This document shows, in pieces, positions 35,669 through 45,821 of a stretch of DNA of 64,000 bases; within the stretch, counting starts at the first letter, position 1; each line of letters opens with the position of its first letter. Made by a program: the position numbers and the translations under genes. The stretch is from NCBI RefSeq assembly GCF_029360765.1, contig NZ_JARKNA010000003.1, forward strand, positions 248,001 through 312,000, in the 5' to 3' direction. Under the pieces are notes generated by a model. That model did not search any database. It was not told where the DNA came from and worked only from the letters and a program-made list of their open reading frames with translations. Source of the stretch: Terrimonas pollutisoli (lineage in GTDB: Bacteria > Bacteroidota > Bacteroidia > Chitinophagales > Chitinophagaceae).

Positions 35669-36571
35669 ATGCAACGAAGAAAATTTATTCAGCATACCGG
35701 TATGGTAGCTTTCGGTGTTGGTGTGTTTGGAACAATCAGCTGGGACAATGAAAAGTATATAGGTGATACCGCTACCACTACGGATATGCTGGGACCATTC
35801 TATCGTCCCAATGCGCCGCTGCGGGTAAATATCAATCCGGCAGGCTATAGTGGGCCGCTGTTCCATCTTTCCGGCACGATATATAAAGCAGATGGCAAAA
35901 CTGTTTTCCCGAATTGCCTGGTAGAGATATGGCAATGCGACGAACACAAAGTATATGATAATACCACGGATGATTTCCGCTACCGGGGATCACAACGGGT
36001 AGGTAAGAATGGCAAATATCATTTTGTCACTACACATCCTGTGCCTTATCCCATTAGCGGAGACGGCATCTATCGTCCCGCCCATATTCACATGCGTATT
36101 TCAGGGGAGGGGCAACAGGACCTGATCACCCAGGTCTATTTCAAAAATGATCCCTATATCGAAAAAGATCCTTCATCCAAATCGCCCGATGCGATCAACC
36201 GCATCCTGCAGGTGAAGGAGAACAGCAAAAAAGAAAAAATGGTTGAGTTCGACGTGGTGATGCAAAAAGAATTTAAACCGGCCCCGGAAGTGTATAGAAA
36301 GATCAGTGGTATTTATAGGATGGATGACCAATCGCTGTTAGAGTTTTATAAAGATGGCGACATGCTGTTTGTAAAAAGAAACGGGCAGATTATAGAAGGG
36401 CTACGGTACAGCGGTAATAATACGTTTATCGGCGGAGCAGAGGGAACGGATAACCTGAAAGCGGTGTTCGAACTGCAGGAAGGAGGATCAGTAAAAGTTA
36501 ACATAGATCATCATGATGGTTTCAGTGAAAAGGACAGCAGGCTGGAAGGTGTCAAACGATTTAAGTATTAA
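35669..36571 (+). CDS. Intradiol ring-cleavage dioxygenase-like protein with C-terminal beta domain
   Basis: 300 residues. A twin-arginine-like start (QRRKFIQHTGMVAFGVG) precedes the intradiol core (about 35-195): GPFYRPNAPL, LVEIWQCDEHKVYD, the Tyr of FRYRG, and RPAHIHMRI, which together give the two Tyr and two His ligands of non-haem Fe(III). An extra C-terminal domain (about 210-300, GIYRMDDQSLLEFYKDGDM) resembles the small DUF3471-like modules of serine hydrolases. Catechol pathway genes are absent around it. The enzyme would open an aromatic ring between hydroxyl groups; whether it is active is unknown. Confidence 0.85.
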   Translation: MQRRKFIQHTGMVAFGVGVFGTISWDNEKYIGDTATTTDMLGPFYRPNAPLRVNINPAGYSGPLFHLSGTIYKADGKTVFPNCLVEIWQCDEHKVYDNTTDDFRYRGSQRVGKNGKYHFVTTHPVPYPISGDGIYRPAHIHMRISGEGQQDLITQVYFKNDPYIEKDPSSKSPDAINRILQVKENSKKEKMVEFDVVMQKEFKPAPEVYRKISGIYRMDDQSLLEFYKDGDMLFVKRNGQIIEGLRYSGNNTFIGGAEGTDNLKAVFELQEGGSVKVNIDHHDGFSEKDSRLEGVKRFKY

Positions 36572-36618
36572 GTGGAAGGAGGTTTATAATAAAGATGCTG
36601 TGCGATAAACTTCGGCCC

Positions 36619-36626
36619 TAAATTTG
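36619..36626 (+). promoter_or_regulatory. -7 box (TAAATTTG) of the receiver-protein gene
   Basis: Exact match to TAnnTTTG. The implied transcription start near 36632 makes the ATG at 36658 the likelier start, since the GTG at 36634 would be nearly leaderless. The -33 match is weak. Confidence 0.5.
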
Positions 36627-36657
36627 AGTAGTTGTGCTCACCGATCAAAAAAAACTT

Positions 36658-37041
36658 ATGGCAAAAGCAGCTTCGAAGAATCAGCATATAACAAACAAGA
36701 TATTGGCTGTTGATGACGATGGCCAAATGGGTTTAGTGCTGGATATGATCCTCAGTGAAAGCAAATTTGAATTGGATTATGTCAACAGCCTTTTGTCCGC
36801 GGATGAATATCTTAAGAAACATCAGCCTTTGGCTATCATTTTAGATAATAAACTTCCTGATGGATATGGGGTTGATTTTATCAGCTATCTCAAGAAAAAA
36901 TATCCTTCTCTCAAGATCATTATGATTTCAGGTTTTGGTTCGGCCCGTGATGTGGCATTGGAAAACGGGGCGGACCTGTTTTTTGAAAAACCTTTTTCGC
37001 TGGAAGAATTTAACGAGGGGGTGTACAAGCTTTTAGGGTGA
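36658..37041 (+). CDS. Stand-alone receiver-domain response regulator
   Basis: 127 residues from the ATG at 36658. The acidic pair VDDDG near the start, the phospho-acceptor D63 in LDNKLPDG, the ISGFGS switch serine and the EKPF lysine are all present; there is no output domain. It could be a phosphotransfer intermediate or control by protein contact. The paired kinase is unknown. A homologous fragment (KPLSLEEFN) occurs at 44861-44992. A strong terminator follows at 37069. Confidence 0.9.
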   Translation: MAKAASKNQHITNKILAVDDDGQMGLVLDMILSESKFELDYVNSLLSADEYLKKHQPLAIILDNKLPDGYGVDFISYLKKKYPSLKIIMISGFGSARDVALENGADLFFEKPFSLEEFNEGVYKLLG

Positions 37042-37068
37042 GATAAAAAACATTGTGTTACACGCAAG

Positions 37069-37102
37069 AAAAAACCAGCCATGTTGAAGGGCTGGTTTTT
37101 TT
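37069..37102 (+). terminator. Terminator after the receiver gene
   Basis: Stem AAAAAACCAGCC with GGCTGG followed by seven T residues. It may also serve the leftward giant gene ending at 37144 because A residues flank its left arm. Confidence 0.85.
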
Positions 37103-37143
37103 CGTCATGTGATTCGGTTCAGAAATAGTCGTAAAAGATTTTC

Positions 37144-40100
37144 CTATTGTATAATAAAAGAGATTGTTTCGTCTCCTGCTTTAATGGTATAAATTCCCTT
37201 TGACAAATGCGTAAGTTTCAATTGAGTTTCTCCTGCCATTAAATTCTTTTGCAGCATCAATGCCCCCACACTATTGAATACTTTTATAGTTGCTGGGTTT
37301 ATCAATTTTACCATCAGCATCCCGTTTGAAACAGGATTGGGATAAATGGTCAGCGGCTTTGCCAGATCGTCAAAGCTAAGCGATACGATTTTGCTGTAAT
37401 TTTCTTTGCCATCAATGTCACGTTGCAGCAAACGATAATAGTTTATACCTGTAGCAGGATGTGGATGGATAAATGTATACTGCTGTATTGTACTGCTATT
37501 GCCGGCAGCAGGCTTTAGACCAATCATTTTCCAACTGACGCCATCTGTGCTGTGCTGTATGGTATAACTATCTGCTCCCTGCTCCAAAGCGGTACTCCAG
37601 TTGAGCAATGCGCTGCTGGTTTGTTTTTGTGCAGTAAAGCTGAGCCAGCTAACGGGAAGGATAGAACTTCCTTCCATTACAGAAAATGGCGAGAAGGAGC
37701 CGGTGTAGCCTGTATAAGTAAGGCTTGTTGCTGTAGAAGATGTAGTGCCGGTTTGTATATCCCAGGCAGTGCCATAGTGATAGAGCGACGGCGTTATCAA
37801 TGTGCCGGTTGTTTCTCCGCCGCTCCAGTTAAATACAAAGTCGATCCCGCTTCCATCATTGGCATTCGTTTTACCAATATTCCAGGTACGCTGTACCCTT
37901 GTGCCTGTAACGGTAGCGCCATTGCTTCCATTGGCATAAACTTCGTCCAGTACACCTACGGTAAAATCATCGCTGCTACTGCTGTTGTTGGTTATTGCAA
38001 CAGGGTTATAATCGCTGTTGCCAACAGGAAAGTTAAAGGAGCCTGCGACCGGAATATTTTTTTGAACCAGACCGCTACCGTTTGTACGGATATAATTTGA
38101 CGCATTGGCGCCGGAAACGGTGCCACCAATTGTGAGGTTGTAATTTCCAGTCTGTATGAGTTTACCGGACCCGTTAAAAGTAATATTTCCGGCTAACCAG
38201 TTTTGTGGCAGATCAAGGTTATTTACTGCGGAAGCACTTATTACAATATCCATTCCTTCTGCCGGAGTAAAGTTATTACCCCAGTTACTATTTTCTCCAA
38301 ATGTTGTATTCGATGTTCCCACCCATTCGGGGCAGTTCATTGAATAATTCTGCCAGGACAGGGTAGGGTAACCGTTATTGTAAGAAGAATTTATCCTCCA
38401 TACATCATTCATTCCATTTAATGTTTCGCATTTCATATCCCAGCTTGCATTGAAGAAAGTTGCCAACTGTATCATTTCAGAATTTGTTTTTGCTGTGCCT
38501 GAGCCATCATCACCGATACTAGCATCCATATCATAAAAACTGTTGGTAATAGTTCCACTGTTGTTGGCTACCAGTCCACCGGACATTGAGTTGGCATTAG
38601 CATACCCGGTAGAATAGCAATTTGTAATCTGTCCGCTGTTATCGCCTGTAAAACCAGCAGCGTAGCTATCTCCTGAGTAGCTATCATAATTGGTGCTGTA
38701 GCCAAGCGCATAGCAATTAGCGATCGTGCCACTGTTCTTTGCAGCAAAGCCTCCCATGGATGTGTAATATGCGTTGTAAGCACTCCATATTTCGGCATAC
38801 CCGGTTGCATAGCAATTCATGATCTGTCCGCTGCTGTTGCCAACAAAACCTCCTGCATTCACATTTCCATCATAAGACCCATCCATTGTAATATTGCCCG
38901 TGGAAAATGAATTTTGACACGTTGCTTCTGATACACCAAGCAGCCCTCCTCCGTAACAGGTAGCCATACTGGTATTATCATAACAAGATATGTTTGCGGA
39001 TGAGGAAGACTGGTCAACAAGGCCCTGGTTGCCGTAAAACCATCCGATAAGCCCGCCAATTCCTGCTTCATAATCGTAAAAATTTGCATTGACGTTCCCG
39101 GATACATCTACATTAGTAACACTTGTTGCCCCATCTGCCGCTCCTGATAAAGCTCCCACATATTTACCACCTCTTAGATTGATATTAACTAAAGCCAGGT
39201 TAGCTATTTCTGCACCTGATAAGAATCCAAATAACCCGGTATAGGCATTTGTTTGCCTGTTAATATACAAGCCAGTGATGCTATAACCCTGTCCATCATA
39301 AGAGCCTGTAAATTTGGTAGCAGCATTACCAATGGGGCTCCATCCTGCACCCGGACTGTAGCATGCCGTTGAAGTAACGGAGGCGTCAATATCACCTGTT
39401 TGTTTATAATGTTTATCCCATCGTGAAGCATCAGCCGTTATCCAGTTGAGATTGCCCATTGAAGAAATGAGATAGGGATCCGCTACAGTTCCACTACCTG
39501 ATGGAGCGATTCCTGCTGCCGGATTAACTATTGCAATAGTGGTAACAGTAGAAGTTGTACTACCATCTACCAATACACGATAATAACGTGTAGCACTAAG
39601 GCTGCCGATTTGTGATGTGCTGAGAATAGGATAAGTGGCGCCGGAAATATTATTCCATGTGCTGTTATTATCTGAGTATTGCCATTGTATTGAACTGCCG
39701 AAGAACCCGGATAAGCTAAGCTCCGAAGGCTGCTGACTACCGCACAACGATTGATCAGATGAAGTAGTTCCGCCGAAGATTACACTTGAATAAGTGATCT
39801 CAATTCTTCCGGCATTGGCCCATGTTGCATAACTATCGTAAAAAGTTATAGCTGTCCCCGTAACATCATTATTGCCCCTGTAACCGCCATTTCCGGCCTT
39901 TTCGCCACCAACTGTGTAAACAGTTCCGCCAACAGATCCATATTGACCACCGCCGCCCCCACCACCACCGCCACCATCACCTACAGTTGGCTGACCATTG
40001 CCACCTGTATTGGAGGTTCCGTTTGCAGAAGTGGCGGAAGAACCGGCTTTGCCGGAATTGGGAGAATTAGCCATACCGCCCCCACCACCACCACCGCCTG

Positions 40101-40563
40101 CAACGACTTTGATTACCGAGTTAACAGAAACTATGGATGCAGCGCCACCACCGCCCCCGCCACCTGAGGAACCTGATGCCCCGGCATTTCCTCCAACTCC
40201 CCCATTATAAGCGGTATTATATGATGAAACTCCGCCGGCGCCTCCGCCGGTATTGGTTACATTGTTTGCGCCGTCTGTTCCTTTTCCTCCCGGGTAAATA
40301 CCAATTACATCTCCCGGTGTAACAGCGTACGAGGCATAAACATAACCAACTGGCCCTCCCAGAGCATTGGTACAGCCGGCTCCACAATCACGGCCACCGG
40401 TACCACCGCCGCCGCCATAGACTCTTACAATAATAGTGTTGACACCGGCCGGTACATTCCAGGTAGTGCTGCTGGTATAAGTATTAGTGGTTTGCGCCGG
40501 GGAAAATAGTGAACAGAAAAGACAGCAAATTGCAAATGCAATTAAGCGAAGAAGGTGGTTCAT
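37144..40563 (-). CDS. Giant type IX-secreted protein with glycine-rich and GLUG-repeat regions
   Basis: 1139 residues with a signal peptide (residues 1-23). Residues about 40-240 are extremely glycine-rich, with runs such as GGGGGGGA. About 270-340 is an Ig/PKD-like module. Repeats of about 22 residues from about 430 to 690 (GGFVGNSSGQIMNCYATGY, GGFAAKNSGTIANCYALGYS) are GLUG motifs. Further beta modules follow, and the last about 75 residues (IYPNPVSNGMLMVKL ... GIYTIKAGD) are a type A sorting domain. The protein is thus exported by the Por/type IX system to the surface. Likely adhesin-like; no enzyme domain was recognised. Confidence 0.9.
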   Translation of the reverse strand: MNHLLRLIAFAICCLFCSLFSPAQTTNTYTSSTTWNVPAGVNTIIVRVYGGGGGTGGRDCGAGCTNALGGPVGYVYASYAVTPGDVIGIYPGGKGTDGANNVTNTGGGAGGVSSYNTAYNGGVGGNAGASGSSGGGGGGGAASIVSVNSVIKVVAGGGGGGGGMANSPNSGKAGSSATSANGTSNTGGNGQPTVGDGGGGGGGGGGQYGSVGGTVYTVGGEKAGNGGYRGNNDVTGTAITFYDSYATWANAGRIEITYSSVIFGGTTSSDQSLCGSQQPSELSLSGFFGSSIQWQYSDNNSTWNNISGATYPILSTSQIGSLSATRYYRVLVDGSTTSTVTTIAIVNPAAGIAPSGSGTVADPYLISSMGNLNWITADASRWDKHYKQTGDIDASVTSTACYSPGAGWSPIGNAATKFTGSYDGQGYSITGLYINRQTNAYTGLFGFLSGAEIANLALVNINLRGGKYVGALSGAADGATSVTNVDVSGNVNANFYDYEAGIGGLIGWFYGNQGLVDQSSSSANISCYDNTSMATCYGGGLLGVSEATCQNSFSTGNITMDGSYDGNVNAGGFVGNSSGQIMNCYATGYAEIWSAYNAYYTSMGGFAAKNSGTIANCYALGYSTNYDSYSGDSYAAGFTGDNSGQITNCYSTGYANANSMSGGLVANNSGTITNSFYDMDASIGDDGSGTAKTNSEMIQLATFFNASWDMKCETLNGMNDVWRINSSYNNGYPTLSWQNYSMNCPEWVGTSNTTFGENSNWGNNFTPAEGMDIVISASAVNNLDLPQNWLAGNITFNGSGKLIQTGNYNLTIGGTVSGANASNYIRTNGSGLVQKNIPVAGSFNFPVGNSDYNPVAITNNSSSSDDFTVGVLDEVYANGSNGATVTGTRVQRTWNIGKTNANDGSGIDFVFNWSGGETTGTLITPSLYHYGTAWDIQTGTTSSTATSLTYTGYTGSFSPFSVMEGSSILPVSWLSFTAQKQTSSALLNWSTALEQGADSYTIQHSTDGVSWKMIGLKPAAGNSSTIQQYTFIHPHPATGINYYRLLQRDIDGKENYSKIVSLSFDDLAKPLTIYPNPVSNGMLMVKLINPATIKVFNSVGALMLQKNLMAGETQLKLTHLSKGIYTIKAGDETISFIIQ

Positions 40564-41182
40564 GATATTGGATTTATTGAAAGCGGCTTACACTTTCGAT
40601 AATAAATATATGTCAGCGCATTGAACTGCGCAATAGTGGTAAACACAGAACTGTGTAATGGTAAACACTAAAATGTATAACACCGATGTGCCGGCCTGGC
40701 GATAAGAAGAGTGAAATTTCCAGGGATTGTGGTTGACAAGGATATATTTGAATCACCACGTTGGTATCAAATCACATTGGTTTTTGCAGTATTATTCTAT
40801 GAGTTGCCGATGAGAATTCCTCACCAGAAACTGATTCAATTATAATTTTGCACTATCAATAAAATCCAAGGCTTCAAAATCATTTTGAGTGGTTACACCT
40901 ACCCATTTGCCAATCGATTTGCTGGGGTTTTGATTTGGCCGTGCTGATAAATGAAAATACAAAGTCAGTTGCGTTATTACCAAAAAAAATTTGAAGACAT
41001 GGTTCTAAATTTTATTACTAATTGCAGGATGTCTAAAGTAATATTTTAAAAGGAACCGGTAGTAGTTTTCCGTGTTAGACATTAAAGAGAGATCTTTAGA
41101 GATCTCAACAAGCAGAAAAAATCAAAATCGAAGGTGAGTGAAAGATGCTTCGCGATTTTAATGCTAATTATTATTTTTAAGC
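40564..41182. other. 619-bp gap between the two giant genes
   Basis: AT-rich. The leftward frame ending at the stop codon TTA at 40840-40842 (on the minus strand) is open for about 45 residues, including SKSIGKWVGVTTQ, and might be a gene remnant. A short GAGATCTTTAGAGATCTC hairpin lies near 41091-41108. Nothing else was recognised. Confidence 0.4.
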
Positions 41183-44100
41183 ATGAAAAAAATTCGGGTA
41201 ACCTATTGGATCAGCTCCGTACTGCTTATCAACGTTGTGCATGCCCAGCAAATGCATCTCTTCAGCGATACGCTGCAAAAGTTAAGACCGGCCAGCCCCG
41301 GGCAAATTATCAACAACGGTATCTATTCTTATATTTCCAACTCGTCAACCGATGGGGATCACAGCACCGCATCTACTATTATTAAAGTGGATACTTCCGG
41401 CAAAACCATCTGGACAGCTTATCCGACCAATTTTATCGCATCAGGTATTGAGCCGGTTAATATCGGCTTCACCCAATTTATCTTAGGCAGTGACAACAAT
41501 CTGTATGCCTGGATGAATTATGGCAAGCTGGCTAAAATAAGAGCCAGTAATGGAAGCATCGATTGGATGGTGCCATTGACACCTGTGGTGGGTTCGCCCG
41601 CTATCCTTGTTGATTACGATATGCAAACTGTGGTGTATGCGAGTACAACAGTTAGCGTGAATACAGTACGATTAATACGATACAGTAAGGCAAAGGGTGA
41701 AAACCTGGGCTATGTAGACCTTCGTTGTCCCGGCCAAGGCACATTTGGTATCCATGTAGCAACCAATGGCAATATATTCCTGGCCAGCAGGGATAGCTGT
41801 TACAAGTACACGAGTTTTGATAACCCCGCGTTCGAATGGAAGGTTCGTATGTGTACCGGCACAGATCGGTTTTACCCGGTACAAGATTTAGCGCAGGACG
41901 GCAATAACCTGTTCATTTATGGTAGTAAAGAATCGGGATTCAAAAATGGAATGGTCTCCTGCATTGATATCTCCAACGGAACGCTCAAATGGTTCGTGAA
42001 AAACGGGGGCTCTTTTGATTTTTATTATGCTGACCATAAAGTAAAAAATGGTGCTCTTTATACTTCGTGGCGTCATGCGTATGTCGGTAGCATTTCCGAA
42101 AAATGTTTTGTCAATAAAATAGATATTAATACCGGTACCAAGACCTGGGAATTCAATCATGCATTTCGCACCCAGCCGGTCAATGTGAGCAAAGCTGAAG
42201 CGATGGTGTCGATGGATATTGACAATAATGAAACAATTTATTTAACTGGTTACGGTTTACCGGATAACCAGGCTGCAGTAAGCTGGGCTTTTATGAAGAT
42301 CCGTGGAAGAGATGGTACGGTGTTAAAAAGGAGTTTTGTTCCCGCCAGCGATATCACCCAAGATTTCCCGGGTGGCTTTACCGCGAGATTAATAGGAGAC
42401 AAAATTTATACCACCGGCATTATGCCGGGCAATGTCGCCGGTGGTTCTGTTGATACATTGGACCTCGTGCCCCGCCCAACACATTTGTACAAATCCAACA
42501 TACAATATACTTCGTCGGTAGTAAGTATTGCAAATGTATCAGCCAACAAAAAAATGATCGTAAAAAAAATCGGCAAATCATTGAAGGTAGCGGTAGTCGA
42601 TGCCTTGCTCAATAAAATATCGGAAAAGACACTTGGCGATACACTCGATCCTTATGAAGGCATTGACAGGCTGGGGACAAACGATACTTCCGGGATCACT
42701 TTTGTTCCTTATTATAAATATGCCAATGCCAGCAATAACCACTTTTATTTTTCACAGGTAGCCAATCCCGAGACCTTCAATATCGTTGGAATTGATACGA
42801 CAGGTACGATTTTCTCTTCTTATTCCCGCCTTCAAAGTACGTCCATCATGTATCCGTACCAATTTTTCCAGGACAGTGTGGGCCGAACATGGTTTTCTTA
42901 TGTAGCGGGATCAAGTGTTAATTCAAGTATCTTTCCATATGTTTCAATGCCGGGGGTAGTCGGCATTTCCGGCCAGTGGACAGCAAGGCCTTACAAGTTG
43001 TTGAAACCGACAACCTATTTCCCTTATACAAAAGACACTGTTTTATTATTCAGCGAACCGGTTGGCAGGAACAGGAAAGCTTCGTTAAGTAAATTATGGC
43101 AGGGGTATTTGCCTGTTGCCAATGCTTACTACTGGTTTTGGTCATCGCTGGATATAAGATGGTTCAACTCCGTAGAACGGGAGGGCAAGGATAATTTTTA
43201 CGTGGCGGCTAAAGACAGCAGTTTGAGGGACCTTATCTTCAAATATCGTCTTACCGATTCAACACTTCTCTGGACCAAACGTTTTGATTCAACCATCCTC
43301 ACATTGAAAGGTTATGAATTGAACGGTTCCTTTTATGCATTGAGCACCCAGGGCAATGATGTGTTTATCCGGAAATTCAAAGGCACAAATGGTGATGTGG
43401 TATGGACCAAATCCATTGCTGCGCCGGTTGGACATATCTTTAAGGTCGGTGATTTTGCCATGAGCAAACAGCGGCAAAAAATCACAATTGTCGGTCATAT
43501 CATCGATACGGTGATCAAGACAATGTCAAAGATCCATATCGTGACATTTGATACATCCGGAAATGCGATCAATACATTCACAAAAGATGGTTATGGTGCG
43601 TGGCAAAACAAAGCCACATCCATTACGATTGGGCAGGATGGGCAAACACTGGTCAGCGGGCAGATAACGGATTCGGTATATGGTTATGCAGGATTCATTT
43701 ACGAAGTGGATGCGTCTACGTTGATACCGCCTATTCCGACTCCTGTGATCAATGATATTATTTCACCTGTTTGCAGCAGCACAACAACACAAACCGGGAA
43801 ACTCTTAAATCCCGTTGCAGCGCCGTATACGATCTCGATAATGATAGATAATACGACGGCAATACCATATAATGCTGCTGACAGTTCGTTTAATTATTCA
43901 GTGACTGATACTGGCTATCATACGATCAGGGTCACTTATGCGCATCAATCATCTTCTTCTTTTAAAGACACATCCTTTGTGGTTAAACTTACACCTGCGG
44001 CCGGAGCGATGCCGACGCAGAATGGTAATGTGTTGACAGCACCTGCGACCGGCGGTTCCTATCAATGGTACGACGGTGCAGCAGCGATGGCAGGCAAAAC

Positions 44101-44482
44101 AGAAAAGACACTTGCCATCACGCAGAACGGTAATTACAGTTATACGTACACGGTTGACGGATGCATCAGTCCTTCAAGCCCACCGCTTAATGCCGTGTTC
44201 ACATCGCTGTTAGACCCAACGAATAACAATGCGGTCATTTCTTTCTTCCCCAACCCGACAAGTGGTATGGTTATTATTAATAATCTTAATCCCGCTTACC
44301 AGTACGGGTTAAGGATCATTGATCACAATGGAAAACAGGTGAACGGTTTGACGAACCTGGCGAGAGGCAGCTCAGCGGAAGTGAATATGTGGAACCTGCA
44401 GCCGGGAACTTATGTGTTGCAACTCTGGAACCAAACGAAGAAGGTATTGATCGGTAACCAGCAAATAGTTTTGGTAAGATAG
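41183..44482 (+). CDS. Giant type IX-secreted beta-propeller-like protein
   Basis: 1099 residues with a signal peptide (residues 1-20, ending VHAQ). The body is made of repeated PQQ/quinoprotein-like blades, with phrases such as DTSGKTIWTAYP, SNGSIDWMVPL and FKGTNGDVVWTK, and recurring YDAVT-type strands. About residues 840-1010 are Ig-like. The C-terminal 70 residues (FFPNPTSGMVIINN ... LQPGTYVLQLW) are a type A sorting domain. It should be exported by the type IX system. Large propeller proteins of this type are often structural or binding proteins on the surface; function unknown. Confidence 0.9.
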   Translation: MKKIRVTYWISSVLLINVVHAQQMHLFSDTLQKLRPASPGQIINNGIYSYISNSSTDGDHSTASTIIKVDTSGKTIWTAYPTNFIASGIEPVNIGFTQFILGSDNNLYAWMNYGKLAKIRASNGSIDWMVPLTPVVGSPAILVDYDMQTVVYASTTVSVNTVRLIRYSKAKGENLGYVDLRCPGQGTFGIHVATNGNIFLASRDSCYKYTSFDNPAFEWKVRMCTGTDRFYPVQDLAQDGNNLFIYGSKESGFKNGMVSCIDISNGTLKWFVKNGGSFDFYYADHKVKNGALYTSWRHAYVGSISEKCFVNKIDINTGTKTWEFNHAFRTQPVNVSKAEAMVSMDIDNNETIYLTGYGLPDNQAAVSWAFMKIRGRDGTVLKRSFVPASDITQDFPGGFTARLIGDKIYTTGIMPGNVAGGSVDTLDLVPRPTHLYKSNIQYTSSVVSIANVSANKKMIVKKIGKSLKVAVVDALLNKISEKTLGDTLDPYEGIDRLGTNDTSGITFVPYYKYANASNNHFYFSQVANPETFNIVGIDTTGTIFSSYSRLQSTSIMYPYQFFQDSVGRTWFSYVAGSSVNSSIFPYVSMPGVVGISGQWTARPYKLLKPTTYFPYTKDTVLLFSEPVGRNRKASLSKLWQGYLPVANAYYWFWSSLDIRWFNSVEREGKDNFYVAAKDSSLRDLIFKYRLTDSTLLWTKRFDSTILTLKGYELNGSFYALSTQGNDVFIRKFKGTNGDVVWTKSIAAPVGHIFKVGDFAMSKQRQKITIVGHIIDTVIKTMSKIHIVTFDTSGNAINTFTKDGYGAWQNKATSITIGQDGQTLVSGQITDSVYGYAGFIYEVDASTLIPPIPTPVINDIISPVCSSTTTQTGKLLNPVAAPYTISIMIDNTTAIPYNAADSSFNYSVTDTGYHTIRVTYAHQSSSSFKDTSFVVKLTPAAGAMPTQNGNVLTAPATGGSYQWYDGAAAMAGKTEKTLAITQNGNYSYTYTVDGCISPSSPPLNAVFTSLLDPTNNNAVISFFPNPTSGMVIINNLNPAYQYGLRIIDHNGKQVNGLTNLARGSSAEVNMWNLQPGTYVLQLWNQTKKVLIGNQQIVLVR

Positions 44483-44542
44483 GTTGCAAAATTTCAAGCA
44501 TGGATGATATCACCAACAAGAGAACGCCTGGTAAAGCGGGAT

Positions 44543-44737
44543 TCAACCGTTAGATTTATTGTTTGTTTCAGCGTTCTCGTTTTTATCATTTTTAGCTTCC
44601 CTGAACTCACGAATGCCACGACCTATTCCACGAATCAGCTCGGGAATTTTGCGGCCGCCAAACAGAAGGGTTATAACGGCCAGGATAATGATCAATTCTT
44701 TGACTCCTAAAGCCCATAAGAGAACGGGTTGTATCAT
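44543..44737 (-). CDS. tatA: Sec-independent translocase subunit TatA, copy 1
   Basis: 64 residues from the ATG at 44737 (a TTG nine bases upstream is possible). One N-terminal membrane helix ([19 protein letters not shown]) is followed by the amphipathic helix [21 protein letters not shown] and a short charged tail, the TatA/E pattern. TatA oligomers form the channel for folded proteins with twin-arginine signals; several such signals are encoded in this window. TatB and TatC are not encoded nearby. It is about 90 percent identical in protein to the second copy at 45912, and the identity extends upstream into the promoter. Confidence 0.93.
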   Translation of the reverse strand: MIQPVLLWALGVKELIIILAVITLLFGGRKIPELIRGIGRGIREFREAKNDKNENAETNNKSNG

Positions 44738-44780
44738 GCTGTTCAATTTTTATAAAGGTACTGTAAGATAGCCCTTAGGC

Positions 44781-44863
44781 AGTGTGGCGGTGGAAATACT
44801 TCGACAGGCTCAGTACACCAGCCACGGCGTGCTCTCTTTCGGCGAACAGTTGCCAAGGGCGGA
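44781..44863. repeat. Composite repeat abutting a receiver-gene fragment
   Basis: Contains ACTTCGACAGGCTCAGTACACC and GCCACGGCGTGCTC, then GTTGCCAAGGGCGG. It ends where the receiver-domain remnant begins. Confidence 0.55.
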
Positions 44864-44992
44864 AAAAAGCCTCTTTCATTGGAAGAATTTAATCAGGCGA
44901 TTAATTGTCTTTTATCCTGGGATAAGCAAAATAGAATTGTACTTCCTACAAACCAGGTAATAAAAAAATCGCTGTCGCCCTGTACACAATAG
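44861..44992 (+). pseudogene. C-terminal remnant of a receiver-domain protein
   Basis: Read in one frame, the bases give KKPLSLEEFNQAINCLLSW and end in a TAG at 44990-44992. That matches the end of the receiver domain encoded at 36658 (EKPFSLEEFNEGVYKLLG). Everything upstream is missing and is replaced by repeat sequence ending in CCAAGGGCGG. No start codon is available in frame. It is a dead fragment. Confidence 0.55.
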
Positions 44993-45091
44993 CTGAGCTG
45001 TAAAGCCCCTCGCAGAACATTTTGTTTTACTGTAAATGTTCTGCCCCTTCATGATTAGCCTGCAACGCCGTAATTTGGGGATATTCTGCAA

Positions 45092-45739
45092 ATGGCTGTC
45101 ATTCGCCTTATATCGATCATGCCGCAGGTGCTGTTATACCTCGATGCGGAATCGCTGATCAGGTATGGCGGTGTATTTATCGTCTGCCTGCTGGTTTTTT
45201 GTTCTGTCGGTGTATTCTTTTGTTTCTTTTTACCCATCGGAGGTATCTTGTTTACAGCCGGGATATTTGCCGCAACGGGAGACCTGGTTCAACATGTGTT
45301 CACCATTTGTTGGCTGCTGATCCTTTCCAGTGTTGCCGGTAGCCTGGCGGGTTACGGATTGGGTTGCAGTACAGGAAACTTTTTTTATACCCGGAAAGGT
45401 TCCCGTTTTTTCCGCCGCAAATATTTAATTGCTACAGAAGAATTTTATAAGAAATACGGAGCCCTGACACTGATAGCAGGTTATTTTTTACCTATCATCC
45501 GAACATTCGCACCGGTGTTGGCAGGCATAATCAGGATGAAATTTCAACGGTTTCTTCTCTACACCATTACAGGATCGGTAATCTTTATATTGGTGTTTGT
45601 GTTGACCGGATATCTAATAGACAGCCTGCCGGTTTTGCGATCCTGGCTAAAGTATATCGTCACCTTTTTTATACTGGTAGTAACGATACCGCTGGTGATA
45701 AAGATTGTCAGAGAGATGAGGAAGCCAGCGAAGAAATAG
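45092..45739 (+). CDS. DedA/SNARE-associated family membrane protein
   Basis: 215 residues with five or six hydrophobic segments. The family signatures are present: FFLPIGGILFTAGIFA, the LAGYGLGCSTGNFF re-entrant loop region and FLPIIRTFAPVLAGIIRM, where the Arg is the conserved functional residue. DedA proteins recycle undecaprenyl phosphate or move other lipids across the inner membrane. It lies between two tatA copies, both transcribed leftward. Confidence 0.9.
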   Translation: MAVIRLISIMPQVLLYLDAESLIRYGGVFIVCLLVFCSVGVFFCFFLPIGGILFTAGIFAATGDLVQHVFTICWLLILSSVAGSLAGYGLGCSTGNFFYTRKGSRFFRRKYLIATEEFYKKYGALTLIAGYFLPIIRTFAPVLAGIIRMKFQRFLLYTITGSVIFILVFVLTGYLIDSLPVLRSWLKYIVTFFILVVTIPLVIKIVREMRKPAKK

Positions 45740-45821
45740 CGCTGTTATATAAATCTCTGAATACCCCTGGTAAACGTTTTACTCAACAGAAGTTTCATCT
45801 TATAAAGGCACGCATCAGTGA

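Noticed and set aside
40840..40990. Leftward frame with SKSIGKWVGVTTQ
   Set aside because: About 45 residues without a clear start; possibly a remnant of a lost gene, but too weak to list as one.
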